A stretch of DNA of 64,000 bases from Anodontia alba (Eukaryota; Mollusca; Bivalvia; Lucinida; Lucinidae): NCBI GenBank assembly GCA_964016985.1, contig OZ024825.1, forward strand, positions 32,146,057 to 32,210,056, written 5' to 3'. Position 1 is the stretch's first letter. Each line of letters opens with the position of its first letter. Below the pieces are notes generated by a model, which did no database searches, had not been told where the DNA came from, and saw only the letters and a program-made list of their open reading frames with translations. The translations under genes and the position numbers were made by a program. Shown here in pieces: positions 18,801 through 24,715 of the stretch.

Positions 18801-20490
18801 AGTATGTGCGGTAATTAGGTCGAATAAGGTATGGCAAATGTTTGTTAGCTCTAATATTTAATATTTCAAATGCTTGATTTTATGAAGAAATGTATTTACT
18901 ATAATTATGGTACATTTATGCAATATTAGAAATCTATTTACTTAAAGCAGTCTGAAATATTCCAACAAAGGTGTCATTTGAAATTTTAAGCATCTTTAGT
19001 TTTACATTTGATTACAACACATGTCTACTTTCTCCTACTTTAGTAGAATATGTGAATTCACTAGACTTTATTTTTTTTTACTTTCCAGGGGCTGGATCCA
19101 AGGTGCCCTTGCATTAGAGGTGTTGTTAGGTCTCACCTGGGTGTTCGGGTATTTCTACATCAGTGAAGAAGCTTTAGCCATGGCCTACCTCTTCACAATA
19201 TTCAACAGTTTACAAGGTCTCTTCATATTCATCTTCCATTGTTTGTTGAATAAAAAGGTAAGATTTAACATTAGTCTAAGAATTCAGGGAGAATTATCTG
19301 AGCAAACAGTGTAGACCCAGATCAAACTGATACTACAGGAGCATTTTGATCAGGGTTTGCAGTTATGCCAGCACTATTTCTGTGCCAGTGAGGAGACTGT
19401 ACCCATCGCTTACCTCTTCATAGTTTTCAACAGTTTACAATATCTCTTCTTATTTGTCTTCCATTGTTTGTTGAATAAAATGGTAAGCTTTAACATTACC
19501 ATAAAAACCCTAAGTTATTATTAATCATTGTTTTAATCATTTTAATCATTGTTTTAAATAACTCGTATGTATTTATATGTATGTAGTTTTGTTGAGGGCC
19601 GCAAGAAAGATTGGTAAAACCAATTTGGCTACCCTCGTAAAATAAAGAATTTACTTACTTACTTAAATACTTAAGTATTGGGACAGATAGGCATTTGCAA
19701 ACAGTGTAGACCCAGATCAGACAACACAGAATGTGGCGTCTGATCAGGGTCTGCATTGTTTGCCATACATAAGCAATATTTTAGACACATTAACAGGTAG
19801 CAGAATGGACTATTTCAAATTTTAGGACAAGTATGGTAAGTAGATAAGGTGTCCCAATACTTAGGGTAAATACAATAGTCTAAGTATTAAACACATGCCT
19901 GAGCAAGCAGTGTAGACCCAGATCAAAGTTTGATCAAGGTGTGCACTGTCTGCAGTTATGTTAGCACTGTTTCTACATTAGTGAAGAGCTTTGCCCATAG
20001 TCTACCTCCTCACAGTTTTCAACAGTTTCATAGGTCTAGATAAGAGGGAGTAGCAGGTAAATATTTTTCTTATTTCTCCACAAAACCATATGTTGTGGAT
20101 ACTCATTAGAAGCACAACATATGTTTTCATGGAGAAATAAGAAAAATATCAATACTTTTGGATTGAAAAAAAGCATCTTATCAGGAGCTTTGATTAACAG
20201 TTACTATTTACAAGATCTTTTCATAATTTATCTTCAGTTATTTGTTGAATAAAAAGGTATGATTTACCATGAGTCTAAGTATATTTTTATGCGTTGTTTT
20301 GCAGGTACGGAAAGAGTATCAGAAATTTATAGACTACAAACCCCCAACTAGTGGTACACATACAACATCTAAGTCAGCAAATGGTACTGCAGGACAGGGA
20401 ACCGGCAGCAGTGGTTTACCGATGAATTCACGGAAAAAGTCTGGGTTCAGTGATATAAGTATTCCTCGACATGGCTCATCGTCGGCTTAA
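3708..20490 (+). CDS. Adhesion GPCR, latrophilin-like, 3' seven exons (5' end outside window)
   Basis: Seven exons (3708-3810, 4806-4959, 6340-6406, 9465-9531, 10750-10844, 19089-19257, 20305-20490) join with compatible phases into a 279-residue open frame ending in TAA. The product is the membrane part of a family B2 (adhesion) GPCR: IHKHL before TM2, AEVLFLAG in TM2, [15 protein letters not shown] in TM3, [14 protein letters not shown] in TM4, YGTDRYCWL in extracellular loop 2, FAGPVAF in TM5, LLGLTWVFG in TM6, and [16 protein letters not shown] in TM7 followed by KKVRKEY. These are hallmark motifs of latrophilin-like receptors, which sit in the plasma membrane and signal through G proteins after GAIN-domain autoproteolysis. 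TM1, the GPS/GAIN region and the ectodomain are not seen and should lie left of position 1. The cytoplasmic tail is short (about 60 residues, Ser/Thr/Gly rich), unlike the long tail of vertebrate latrophilins, so an ADGRE/ADGRL4-like member cannot be excluded. Introns are packed with MITEs. Confidence 0.9.
3851..4012. mobile_element. PI-family hairpin MITE, right end truncated
   Basis: It begins ACACCACAACCTCTTTATAA. The centre pairs AGAAAAATGACCATT with AATGGTCATTTTTCT. The right end stops after GGGATCCAT, while the copies at 28007 and 38030 continue. Confidence 0.7.
4231..4458. mobile_element. PA-family hairpin MITE
   Basis: The outer ends are CCCTAAGTATTGGGACAG and GTCCCAATACTTAGGG. The inner hairpin is built on GACCCAGATCAGA and TCTGATCAGGGTCTACAC. 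The element lies in the TM2/TM3 intron. Confidence 0.75.
4590..4795. mobile_element. PA'-family hairpin MITE
   Basis: A GACCCAGATCAGACTGCTCC hairpin is flanked by TTTTGTACACTGAATTTTCT and AAATTTTAGGACA, the flanks of the PA' group. It ends about 10 bases before the polypyrimidine tract of the TM3 exon. Confidence 0.6.
4806..4959 (+). CDS. GPCR exon: TM3 and start of TM4
   Basis: The acceptor is TTTCCAG and the donor is TATG/GTAAGG. It encodes 51 residues plus one base. [15 protein letters not shown] and [17 protein letters not shown] form TM3 with the conserved W-M-x-x-E-G. The segment [13 protein letters not shown] leads into TM4. Phase 1 at the 3' end matches the next exon. Confidence 0.92.
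4968..5205. repeat. Long imperfect inverted repeat
   Basis: ATGAGCCAGTGCATGA and CCAACAAAATGGCATGTG on the left pair with CATGCCATTTTGTTGG and TCATGCCCTGGCTCAT on the right. A second hairpin at 5104-5159 (CAGCGAAGACTCAGATCAGC) sits inside. Confidence 0.7.
5716..5790. repeat. AAT-rich simple repeat
   Basis: Tandem AAAT, TAAT and GAAT motifs. Confidence 0.75.
5838..6025. mobile_element. PC-family hairpin MITE
   Basis: The ends are GATCCAGATAAAAG and CTTTATCTGGAGCTATG. The centre is the shared core CATATGTTGTGGGTACTCAT with TTAGAAGTGCC and its complement. Confidence 0.75.
6035..6262. mobile_element. PF-family hairpin MITE
   Basis: GACATTTCATGCAAATTGTC pairs with GACAATTTGCATGAAATGTC. CAGCAGACGACAAATTGATG and TTTTGTCTGCTGAA form the outer arms. 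It directly follows a PC copy and precedes the TM4 exon by about 80 bases. Confidence 0.75.
6340..6406 (+). CDS. GPCR exon: TM4
   Basis: The acceptor is CTTGCAG and the donor is ATA/GTGAGT. The exon of 67 bp encodes [21 protein letters not shown] with split codons at both ends. P-V-I-V-V-G-V-S-A and YGTD are standard adhesion GPCR TM4/loop 2 motifs. Confidence 0.9.
6430..6612. mobile_element. PH-family hairpin MITE
   Basis: AGGGGTCTTCCCTAAAAGGA pairs with the complementary TCCTTTTAGAGTAGACCCC. The right end reads GTTGTCTCCCTTG. Confidence 0.65.
6711..6962. mobile_element. PE-family hairpin MITE
   Basis: AGTAGCTTTTGCA pairs with TGCAAAAGCTACTCACATTT in the centre, and the ends are CAGTTGTTCAAAG and CCTGGGCCCAG. 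Confidence 0.7.
7074..7765 (-). pseudogene. LINE reverse transcriptase C-terminal remnant
   Basis: On the minus strand the fragments read [29 protein letters not shown], an internal stop after LLKLAQ, then [40 protein letters not shown] and [10 protein letters not shown]. This is the thumb/connection and C-terminal zinc-finger-like end of a non-LTR retrotransposon ORF2. At least one frameshift (after RCLRKL) and one stop break it. The expected final His of the C2H2-like motif is Gln here. It is 5'-truncated and lies in the TM4/TM5 intron. Confidence 0.85.
7766..8221. other. No recognised gene or repeat
   Basis: I see no supported exon between the LINE remnant and the next MITE. The open frame around 8014-8226 has no splice context. 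Confidence 0.4.
8222..8407. mobile_element. PB-family MITE with collapsed hairpin
   Basis: The ends are TTAACCCTTGTCCTGCTGA and TTATTCAGCATGACAAAAG. The central hairpin is reduced compared with the copy at 9608-9818. Confidence 0.7.
8700..8852. repeat. TACAGT-terminated repeat remnant
   Basis: The left end is AGTACAGCGGGACCAAAC and the right end GACTTATCGAGGTTCTACTG, with repeated TTGAATTATTGA inside. It resembles DNA transposons ending in TACAGTnGAACCTCGATAA. Confidence 0.45.
8858..9063. mobile_element. PB-family hairpin MITE (reverse orientation)
   Basis: CAGATCAGTTGGCTTCTTC pairs with GAAGCCAACTGATCTG. The ends are TGTCATGCTGAATAAATT and TTCAGCAGGACAAGGGTTAA. Confidence 0.8.
9233..9440. 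mobile_element. PL-family repeat
   Basis: It has the ends GGCCATGTCATGAGAAAAAT and TTTTTTGCTTGACAGGGCCC and the internal GGCCTTCATTGTCCACTAAC. A second copy at 58212-58672 is interrupted by a PE element. Confidence 0.55.
9465..9531 (+). CDS. GPCR exon: extracellular loop 2 and TM5 start
   Basis: The acceptor is CTTACAG and the donor is CTT/GTAAGT. The 67-bp exon encodes [22 protein letters not shown]. The C-W pair provides the loop 2 cysteine expected to bond to the top of TM3, and WSFAGPVAF is the usual TM5 start. Confidence 0.92.
9608..9818. mobile_element. PB-family hairpin MITE
   Basis: TTAACCCTTGTCCTGCTGAA-like and TCAGAAGGACAAGGGTTAA ends flank the hairpin CCAGATCAGTTGGCTTCTGA. This copy is close to the family consensus. 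Confidence 0.85.
10018..10232. mobile_element. PF-family hairpin MITE
   Basis: GGGTTTGACATTTCATGCAA pairs with TTGCATGAAATGTCAAACCC. AGCATGCTGGGTAAAA begins the left end and CCAGAGAGTGGTAAA the right end. Confidence 0.8.
10270..10740. other. Intron sequence without recognised feature
   Basis: AT-rich intron before the TM5 exon; no hairpin element found. Confidence 0.4.
10750..10844 (+). CDS. GPCR exon: TM5 end and intracellular loop 3
   Basis: The acceptor is ATTTCAG and the donor is GAA/GTAAGT. The 95-bp exon encodes [19 protein letters not shown] and a lysine-rich loop ending NMK, where the last codon is completed in the exon 8.2 kb downstream. Confidence 0.9.
10873..11060. mobile_element. 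PF-family hairpin MITE
   Basis: CAGCAGACGACAAATTGGTG and CAATTTGTCGTCTGCTG are the outer arms. It starts 29 bases after the donor of the TM5 exon. Confidence 0.75.
11796..12112 (-). pseudogene. Second LINE family, reverse transcriptase C-terminal remnant
   Basis: Read on the minus strand: [56 protein letters not shown]. RWFGHVxR and GRPKKTWxE are well known from the ORF2 C-terminus of non-LTR elements. The frame is open for nearly 290 bases and stops at the 3' end, which runs into an ATG-trinucleotide tail at 11796-11809. The 5' end is truncated at a T/A run near 12111. Confidence 0.85.
12157..12350. mobile_element. PE-family MITE lacking the central hairpin
   Basis: The ends are GGGCCCAGTTGTTCAAAAC and CTTTGAACAACCGTACCC. 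The left half reads to GCTGAAAAAATGTGA and then continues into the right half without the AAAAGCTACTCACAT arm. Confidence 0.65.
12597..12712. repeat. Near-perfect palindrome
   Basis: CATGCAGGATAGGAAAATCA pairs with TGATTTTCCTATCCTGCATG; the centre is the loop around CTTGGCAAGC. The arms are about 52 bases. Confidence 0.85.
12815..13005. mobile_element. PC-family hairpin MITE (reverse orientation)
   Basis: AACATATATTGTGGGTATTC pairs with GAGTACCCACAACATATGTT. The right end is CTATCTAGAGCTATG. Confidence 0.75.
13290..13490. mobile_element. PA-family hairpin MITE, diverged
   Basis: Centre GACCCTGAGATGTCTC and GATCTTGATCTACACTG, with GACACCTTACCATACT on the left and TCTGTCCCAATGTA on the right. 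Confidence 0.55.
13550..13660. mobile_element. PE-family fragment
   Basis: It begins GGGCCCAGTTGTTCAAAACT and reaches the TTTGCATTGCAAAATCTACG centre, then loses similarity. Confidence 0.5.
13982..14262. mobile_element. PD-family hairpin MITE
   Basis: The ends are TTACGAAAACACGCCTATTC and GACGTATTTTCGTGATG. Inner arms carry AACATACATTGTGGGTACTC and GAGTACCCCACAATCTATG. An AAAAGTAGGGTTCAAGG segment close to the right end is family specific. Confidence 0.75.
14617..14960 (+). mobile_element. tRNA-derived SINE interrupted by a foldback element
   Basis: The left part, GGCGCTGGGATAGCTCAATC, resembles a tRNA A box; GGATAGCTCAATCT is repeated in tandem. The right part, GTAGGTTCAAGTCC, resembles a B box, followed by a tRNA-unrelated body with ACTGGAAACAACCCGGGC. 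A foldback element at 14678-14788 separates the two boxes. Confidence 0.7.
14678..14788. mobile_element. Foldback MITE inside the SINE head
   Basis: The 111-bp insert has ends TACCCAGTCAGCATTCTACG and CGTAGAATGCTAGCTGGGTA and inner arms around CGGGCCGCCATCGGCCCGTC. Confidence 0.8.
15240..15375. mobile_element. PF-family hairpin MITE, short form
   Basis: AGATTTCATGCAAATTG pairs with CAATTTGCATGGAATGTCAG; the left end is AATGCTAAGCATTCTGGG. The right outer arm is missing. Confidence 0.6.
15590..15870. other. Unclassified dispersed-repeat-like intron segment
   Basis: It contains GTCTGATCAGAGTCTTCATT and a related GTCTAATCAGAATCCTAG, which suggests an old internal duplication. I see no exon. 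Confidence 0.35.
15978..16192. mobile_element. PA'-family hairpin MITE
   Basis: GCAGACCCAGATCAGACTGC pairs with GCAGTCTGATCAGGGTCTAC. The flanks are GTAAATGTCCTAAAAATTTC and GAAATTTTAGGACATC. Confidence 0.75.
16205..16445. mobile_element. PA-family MITE, degraded
   Basis: TTTGGACACCTTATCTCC at left and TACCCTAATTATTGGGACA at right with a weak GATCAGCAGCAGTCT centre. Confidence 0.5.
16449..16662. mobile_element. PB-family hairpin MITE
   Basis: TTAACCCTTGTCCTACTGAA and TTATTCAGCATGACACAGG ends with the CAGATCAGTTGGCTTCTGA hairpin. Confidence 0.8.
16700..17025. repeat. Cluster of degraded GACCCAGATCAG hairpins
   Basis: The hairpin at 16959-17020 pairs CAAACAGTTTGGACCCAGAT with CTGGATCCAAACTGTTTG. 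Less clear copies lie at 16760 and 16865. Confidence 0.5.
17118..17271. repeat. Tandem duplication, 77-bp unit
   Basis: The block starting CTTACCCAGAAGTTTTTAG occurs at 17118 and again at 17195 with no visible differences, so it is recent. Confidence 0.9.
17384..17425. repeat. C-rich low-complexity run
   Basis: CCCCCCCCCACTCCCCTCCC and further C-rich sequence, followed by a PH-like fragment (AAAAAGGGTCTACTCTAAAA) to about 17500. Confidence 0.8.
17540..17762. repeat. Tandem duplication, 113-bp unit
   Basis: CTTTATGTGAGCAAGACTTC begins at 17540 and again at 17653; both blocks run to GTCATGTCATTCAGTTT with a few substitutions. Confidence 0.85.
17795..18065 (+). mobile_element. tRNA-derived SINE, forward copy
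   Basis: The head has an A-box-like TGGCTCAGTTGG and a B-box-like CGGGTTCAACCC, spaced as in a tRNA promoter, then a poly-C interruption and a body with CATGGAGATTGATCATGAAA, GAAGGGCAGTTGTCAGTTTC and GGTTAGGTAAACTGACC. The same body is found in reverse at 30003-30228, 31130-31232 and 60872-61191. It is a SINE and not a tRNA gene, since the arms do not close into a cloverleaf acceptor stem. Confidence 0.75.
18066..18498. other. No recognised feature
   Basis: Intron sequence without supported exon or hairpin. Confidence 0.4.
18503..18831. mobile_element. TIR element with a PC-like hairpin core
   Basis: The 26-bp terminal inverted repeats, starting TACCGTATTCGACCTAATTA and ending in GGTCGAATAAGGTA, differ at one position. 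In the middle lies CATATGTTGTGGGTACTCAT with its complement, the core of the PC family, although the ends are unrelated to PC. Confidence 0.8.
19089..19257 (+). CDS. GPCR exon: TM6 and TM7
   Basis: The acceptor is CTTTCCAG and the donor is AAG/GTAAGA. The 169-bp exon encodes 56 residues: [20 protein letters not shown] (TM6), a short loop, then [20 protein letters not shown] (TM7) and HCLLNKK. This is the best conserved part of the gene. Degraded copies of its second half follow at 19363-19482 and 19965-20265. Confidence 0.95.
19363..19482 (+). pseudogene. Duplicated TM7 exon copy 2 (partial, frame still open)
   Basis: The sequence is a diverged copy of the second half of exon 19089-19257, beginning near the loop before TM7. 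It reads [19 protein letters not shown], then a TM7-like helix and HCLLNKM, and ends in an intact donor (ATG/GTAAGC). The TM6 half is missing. The upstream join lies in a PA-type hairpin whose end, TTTGCAG, could act as an acceptor. From there to the donor is 120 nt with no stop and phase 0 at both sides, the same phase as the exon 6/7 junction. It is either a decayed copy or an optional exon. Confidence 0.6.
19510..19672. mobile_element. Short retroposon-like insertion with TTAC tail inside a PA copy
   Basis: Between the split PA end (ACCCTAAG and TAAGTATTGGGAC) lies sequence with GAGGGCCGCAAGAAAGATTG and the terminal AAAGAATTTACTTACTTAC. A tetranucleotide 3' tail after AATAAA is typical of LINE/SINE 3' ends. 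Confidence 0.5.
19672..19872. mobile_element. PA-family hairpin MITE
   Basis: TAGACCCAGATCAGACAAC pairs with GTCTGATCAGGGTCTGC, and the right end is GTCCCAATACTTAGGG. Confidence 0.7.
19965..20270 (+). pseudogene. Duplicated TM7 exon copy 3, split by a MITE
   Basis: The left fragment (about 19965-20030) matches the ISEE...FNSL part of the TM7 exon with stop codons. The right fragment (about 20205-20265) matches the end of the exon, including TTGTTGAATAAAAAG and the following intron. A PC hairpin element lies between the two. Copies 2 and 3 share the same upstream junction (TTATG..AGCACT.TTTCT), so they arose from one duplication event before the MITE landed. Confidence 0.65.
20033..20195. mobile_element. 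PC-family MITE inserted in a duplicated exon copy
   Basis: Left end GTCTAGATAAGAGGGAG, centre CATATGTTGTGGATACTCAT and ACAACATATGTTTTCATGG, right end GCATCTTATCAGGAGCTTTG. The flanks are parts of TM7 exon copy 3. Confidence 0.75.
20305..20490 (+). CDS. GPCR last exon: cytoplasmic tail and stop
   Basis: The acceptor is TTTTGCAG. The exon encodes [14 protein letters not shown] and then a low-complexity Ser/Thr/Gly tail ending in SSSA before TAA. VRKEY directly after the TM7 exon is the expected helix 8 start of adhesion GPCRs, so the terminal exon is assigned with confidence even though the tail itself is not conserved. Confidence 0.92.
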   Translation, partial: VRKEYQKFIDYKPPTSGTHTTSKSANGTAGQGTGSSGLPMNSRKKSGFSDISIPRHGSSSA

Positions 20491-20695
20491 TGTGTTCTAG
20501 ATATTACATGATTTGTATGACTGATAATATTATATTTGAAGGATAATTAAGGATGTTTTTGTTATTTTTGCCTAGAACATATCTTGTGCCACACTATATA
20601 AATTTACTAGAAGTTGAATATTTGTGGAGTTTTATTTTCGCAGTTTTTGCCGAAATTGCAATAGGACCAAAATAAAGTAACCACTGAAATGTTTT
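20491..20695 (+). terminator. GPCR 3' UTR with polyadenylation signal
   Basis: An AATAAA hexamer lies at 20671-20676, about 180 bases after the stop codon. No hairpin element interrupts this stretch. The cleavage point is inferred to lie shortly after. Confidence 0.6.
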
Positions 20696-21090
20696 ACAGC
20701 TCCCACAAGTTAAATTTAGGTGAATGAATGAAAAAAAAAAAACTATTCTTTGTTCTAGAGCAAAATAACAACAACAAAAAAAAATACCTTAATTTGACGC
20801 AAGTAAAGGCATCTAATTCTCTGTATGTCAGATAGATAGTCAAGTGCTGCGTATCCAGTAAAGTTTGGAATTGTTGCCAAATTAAACTAGCACAGCAATG
20901 ATTTCTAAGTATCGTCCAGAAAATCTCAGCGTTGTCTTCCCGATTCATTTTTCTTCCATTTAGAGCCTGTGGGAAAATGGAGAAGAAAAACAGATAAACA
21001 GCTGTAACTCTGGAAGCAACTTGAGAACTTTGGGTAATGATGTAATGTTAGTCATGTATGATATGTTGATTTGGGAACCTTTGCTTAAGC
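20696..21090. other. Intergenic start, no recognised feature
   Basis: Sequence past the inferred GPCR cleavage site; A-rich runs at 20729 and 20775 only. Confidence 0.4.
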
Positions 21091-21279
21091 ATAGCTCCAG
21101 ATAAGAGGGGGTATCCACAAAATAGTTTTCTTATTTCTTCACAGAAACATATGTTGTGGTTCTCATTAGAAGTGCCTGGATGAGGCACTTCTAATGAGTA
21201 CCACAACATATGCTTTTGTGGAGAAATAAGAAAACTATCAGTACTTTTTGGCTGAAAAAAGTGCTGTCTGGAGCTATAT
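21091..21279. mobile_element. PC-family hairpin MITE
   Basis: CATAGCTCCAGATAAGAGGG and TGTCTGGAGCTATAT ends, with CATTAGAAGTGCCTGGATG and its complement in the centre. Confidence 0.85.
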
Positions 21280-21435
21280 TAAGGGTTCCCATCTTCATTG
21301 ATCTTGGCAAAGATCATTAGGTTTCCCTACCTTTGGCATGCAGAGAGTTAAGATTAAGGGCTTATAACTAAAAACAGTTGATATGAAACCTGACAAGATC
21401 TTGCCCAGTTGATCAAAGTATCATTATCTTATTAA

Positions 21436-21632
21436 GGGAAACAAATACACTTGGAGAGTAGGAAACTCTCTCAAAATAATTTTTGCCTGCTTTTTGAAAA
21501 GGAGTCTACTTTAAAAGGAAAGGATTTGCTCCCATGGGGAGCAAATCCGTTCCTTTTAAAGTGGACACCTTTTCATAACAGGCTTGGTGTACAGGAAAGC
21601 AAATAGGAAATCACAAGTTTTCTCACTTAACG
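21436..21632. mobile_element. PH-family hairpin MITE
   Basis: GGAGTCTACTTTAAAAGGAA pairs with TTCCTTTTAAAGTGGACACC around the loop CCCATGGGG. Confidence 0.8.
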
Positions 21633-21667
21633 GTAAACAATGGCGGAAAACCTACCCTATCTAGTCC

Positions 21668-21883
21668 TTTTAACCCTTGTCCTGCTGAATAAATTAAGAT
21701 GCCACGCCTACTTCCAATTTTCAGTGAATCAGATTACTTGATCCAGGTTGTTAATATAAATTCACATACTGAATGGCAAACAGTGCAGATCCAGATCAGT
21801 TGGCTTCTTCAGAAGCCAACTGATCTGGATCTACACTGTTTGCAAAGGCAGGATATATCTGGGTTCAGCAAGACAAGGGTTAA
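21668..21883. mobile_element. PB-family hairpin MITE (reverse)
   Basis: TTAACCCTTGTCCTGCTGAA begins the left end and TTCAGCAAGACAAGGGTTAA closes the right. The hairpin CAGATCAGTTGGCTTCTTC is intact. Confidence 0.85.
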
Positions 21884-22149
21884 AGTTAATAAAGACATTG
21901 TTAATGTGGCATTTTTTCTTACTTACATGTATATTTTGTTAAGTACTGACATTTTGCTGGAAAAATGTGAATAAATCTGCTCACATGTATTAATTCAAAA
22001 ATATTGCATTTAATCTTTTTATAATGTCTTTTAATGTTAAAATGTATAAACTTTTATTTCCTCTGGTCAAATCTGGCAGACAACATTTTCAAATAGTCTC
22101 CCAGAACTTAGCATTTGATATGTAATGAAAATGGCCTTCATAAAGAAAA

Positions 22150-22505
22150 AAATATATGAAAAGTTTAAGGGACAGTTTGTGTAAAGTTCCAAACCCTTTT
22201 TTTCTGGAGAAAGTGCAAAAAAAAAAAAAAAAAGTGAGACAAAAAGGACAGTTTGCTTGAAATGTCAAACCCTGTTTTCAGAGAGAATAAACCCAAATTT
22301 GGGGGGAAAGAAAAAAAAATTGAAAATTTTAAGAGACAATTTGCACAAAATGTCAACCATATTTTATAGCGCAGATACTAAAAAATATATTTGAAAAATT
22401 TAATAGCAAACAATTTACATGAAACATCAAACTCTATTTTCTGAGAAAACTGTTTGAAGATGTCATCTTCTGAAAGTTTTACCCAACATGCTAAGCAGTT
22501 AGCTG
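22150..22505. repeat. Degenerate PF-derived array
   Basis: Several arms of the type GACAGTTTG..GAAATGTCAAACC and GACAATTTGCACAAAATGTC occur in succession, and the right end reads TTTTACCCAACATGCTAAGC. It looks like repeated extension of a PF hairpin arm. Confidence 0.5.
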
Positions 22506-22579
22506 ATGTTTTGAACAACTGGGCCTTGTAAGATAGCTAAGACATATACATGCAAACAGTTAATTTTGAGTCAGTTACA

Positions 22580-22800
22580 GTAAATGTCCTAAAGTTTAAA
22601 ATCCTTTAGTCTATACTTTGTTTGGCTTAATTTTTGCATTTTATTCAGTTGTTTCTTAAAATACTTAGCAGAATGGCAAACAGTGAAGACTCTTAGCAGA
22701 TGGCTCCTTCAGGAGCAGTCAGATCTGGGTCTGCACTGTTTGCATATTCCATTTTGTCTGAAACTTTTGGTGTACAAAATTTTAGGACATTTACCATATA
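22580..22800. mobile_element. PA'-family hairpin MITE
   Basis: GTAAATGTCCTAAAGTTTAA at left, AAATTTTAGGACATTTACC at right, and a GGCTCCTTCAGGAGCAGTC loop region. Confidence 0.7.
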
Positions 22801-22819
22801 CTTATTTTTTATGTTCTGT

Positions 22820-22823
<4 letters not shown>

Positions 22824-22901
<78 letters not shown>

Positions 22902-22916
22902 CATGTGTGTGTGTGT
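22824..22916. repeat. (GT)n microsatellite
   Basis: Some 36 uninterrupted GT units followed by interrupted ones (GCGTGCATGT). The Val/Cys-only open frames here are artefacts. Confidence 0.97.
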
Positions 22917-23092
22917 ACGTAAATTTATTAGGTAGAGAATGATATTGTAAAATGGTGCTATAACCTCAATATGTTAGATAGAAACTGCAGTTTGTGCCAA
23001 ATCTAGAATGTCATGTCTAGAAATCTCTTTATTTTTTTCTCTTTGGCTTTGTTAATTTATGATATTATTTAGAAATGCATGTAGATGAAAAG

Positions 23093-23368
23093 ATGAAAAC
23101 ACACCTATTCAAATATATAGACAATTTCACCTCCAAAAACTGAAAATTTTCAGATAAAAAAACTCTGATATTTTTCATATTTCTGCTCAAAACATAGATT
23201 GTGGGTACTTGTTAGAACCGCCTCGGCAAGGCAGTTGTAACGAGTACCCACAGTCTATGTTTTTGAGCAGAAATAAGAAAAATAAGGGTGCCCCTGCAAA
23301 CCCCAGTTTTACTGTATAAAAGTGGGGTTTAAGGGGGTCAAATTTATATAGGTATGTTTTCGTGATGA
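23093..23368. mobile_element. PD-family hairpin MITE
   Basis: AACATAGATTGTGGGTACTT pairs with GAGTACCCACAGTCTATGTT; ends GAAAACACACCTATTC and GGTATGTTTTCGTGATG. Confidence 0.85.
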
Positions 23369-23938
23369 AAAGATGAGCTTCTTCACTATTACAAAACTCT
23401 TGGACCCAATATACACTGGACTAGTAACTACGGTACAGGTATAGGGTATTTATTGGAAATATGTTGTCATGGCTGAGTTTTCATAATTTTGTGTGATGAA
23501 GTTTAAATGCTCATATTTCATTTATTTCTCCAAATATCTGAGATTTGTTTTCAAAAAGCAATAGTTCAATATATTACCTTTAAGACTGCAGCATTATATT
23601 TAAGGAAAAAACAACAGTTTTTATAAACATCAACAAGAAACCTAGGTACCCATTTTAGCTATTTTCGGCACTTTTAACAGAAAGTCATCAGAAATTCACC
23701 CAAAATGATGTTATAATTTCAATTTCATTAATTGTGACTTAATATTTTTCAACCAAACCTATTAAAAACAATTAATAAAAACTTCAGTTATTATCCAAAA
23801 TCATTTTTAATGACAATAGTGCTGTAAAATAGCGCTAAAATGAAGCCACGACAACAAATTTTGGCAGTTCTTTTAGTGTCAAGTCCGGGTATTATTAGGT
23901 CTGAGCAAAACCGTATAAGGGCAACACCATGTAAATGC
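23369..23938. other. No recognised feature
   Basis: Intergenic AT-rich sequence between two MITEs; no exon-like segment with both splice sites was recognised. Confidence 0.4.
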
Positions 23939-24140
23939 TATACTAGCTTAAATAAGAGGGGTATCCACATAATAGTATTCTTATTTCCGTACGAAAACAT
24001 ATGTTGTGGGTACTCATTAGAAGTGCCTCGCCTTGGCGAGGCACTTCTAATGAGTACCCACAACATACATTTTCATGGTGAAATAAGAAAAAAATATCAA
24101 TTCTTTTTGATTGAAAAAAGCAGCTTATCTGGAGTTATGG
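23939..24140. mobile_element. PC-family hairpin MITE
   Basis: Near-perfect core: CATATGTTGTGGGTACTCAT with TTAGAAGTGCCTCGCC and its complement. Confidence 0.85.
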
Positions 24141-24436
24141 CTTTATTTCTGTTTGTAGTTTTGATGTGTTAAATACAGTCTATAATGCTAACTATTGTAT
24201 GTACATACAGCTAAGGCCCTGATGGGATATGCAGGCTGGTCTGGTATTTCATGTTTTGCATATAGCTTTGTGTAGTTTTTCTGTGTGCCATTCAATACAA
24301 GCCACATTGAGTGAGGTTCGTCAAGACATATGCAAACAGCATAGAGGAGATGTCTTGTAATGAGCCATCTCATAAGGATCTACAATGGCTGTTATAATGA
24401 ATAGCATTGTAATGAGGCTTCAGTGTATGAACAGTC

Positions 24437-24715
24437 ATTACGAAAACATGCCTATTCAAACATATAGAAAATTTCACCTCCAAAAACTGAAAATTTTCAG
24501 ATAAAAAACTCTCATATTTTTCATATTTCTGCTCAAAACATAGATTGTGGGTACTCATTAGAGCTCCCTCAGTGAGGCGGTTCTAACAAGTACCCACAAT
24601 CTATGTTTTTGAGCAGAAATAAGAAAAATAATGTATACCCCTGTAATCCCAGTTTTACTATATAAAAGTGTGGTTTAAGGGGTCAAAATTATATAGGCAT
24701 GTTTTCGTGATGAAA
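24437..24715. mobile_element. PD-family hairpin MITE
   Basis: ATTACGAAAACATGCCTATT and GGCATGTTTTCGTGATG ends; AACATAGATTGTGGGTACTC centre. Confidence 0.85.

Noticed and set aside
22683..22942. Open frames of Val/Cys repeats
   Set aside because: They arise from the (GT)n microsatellite.
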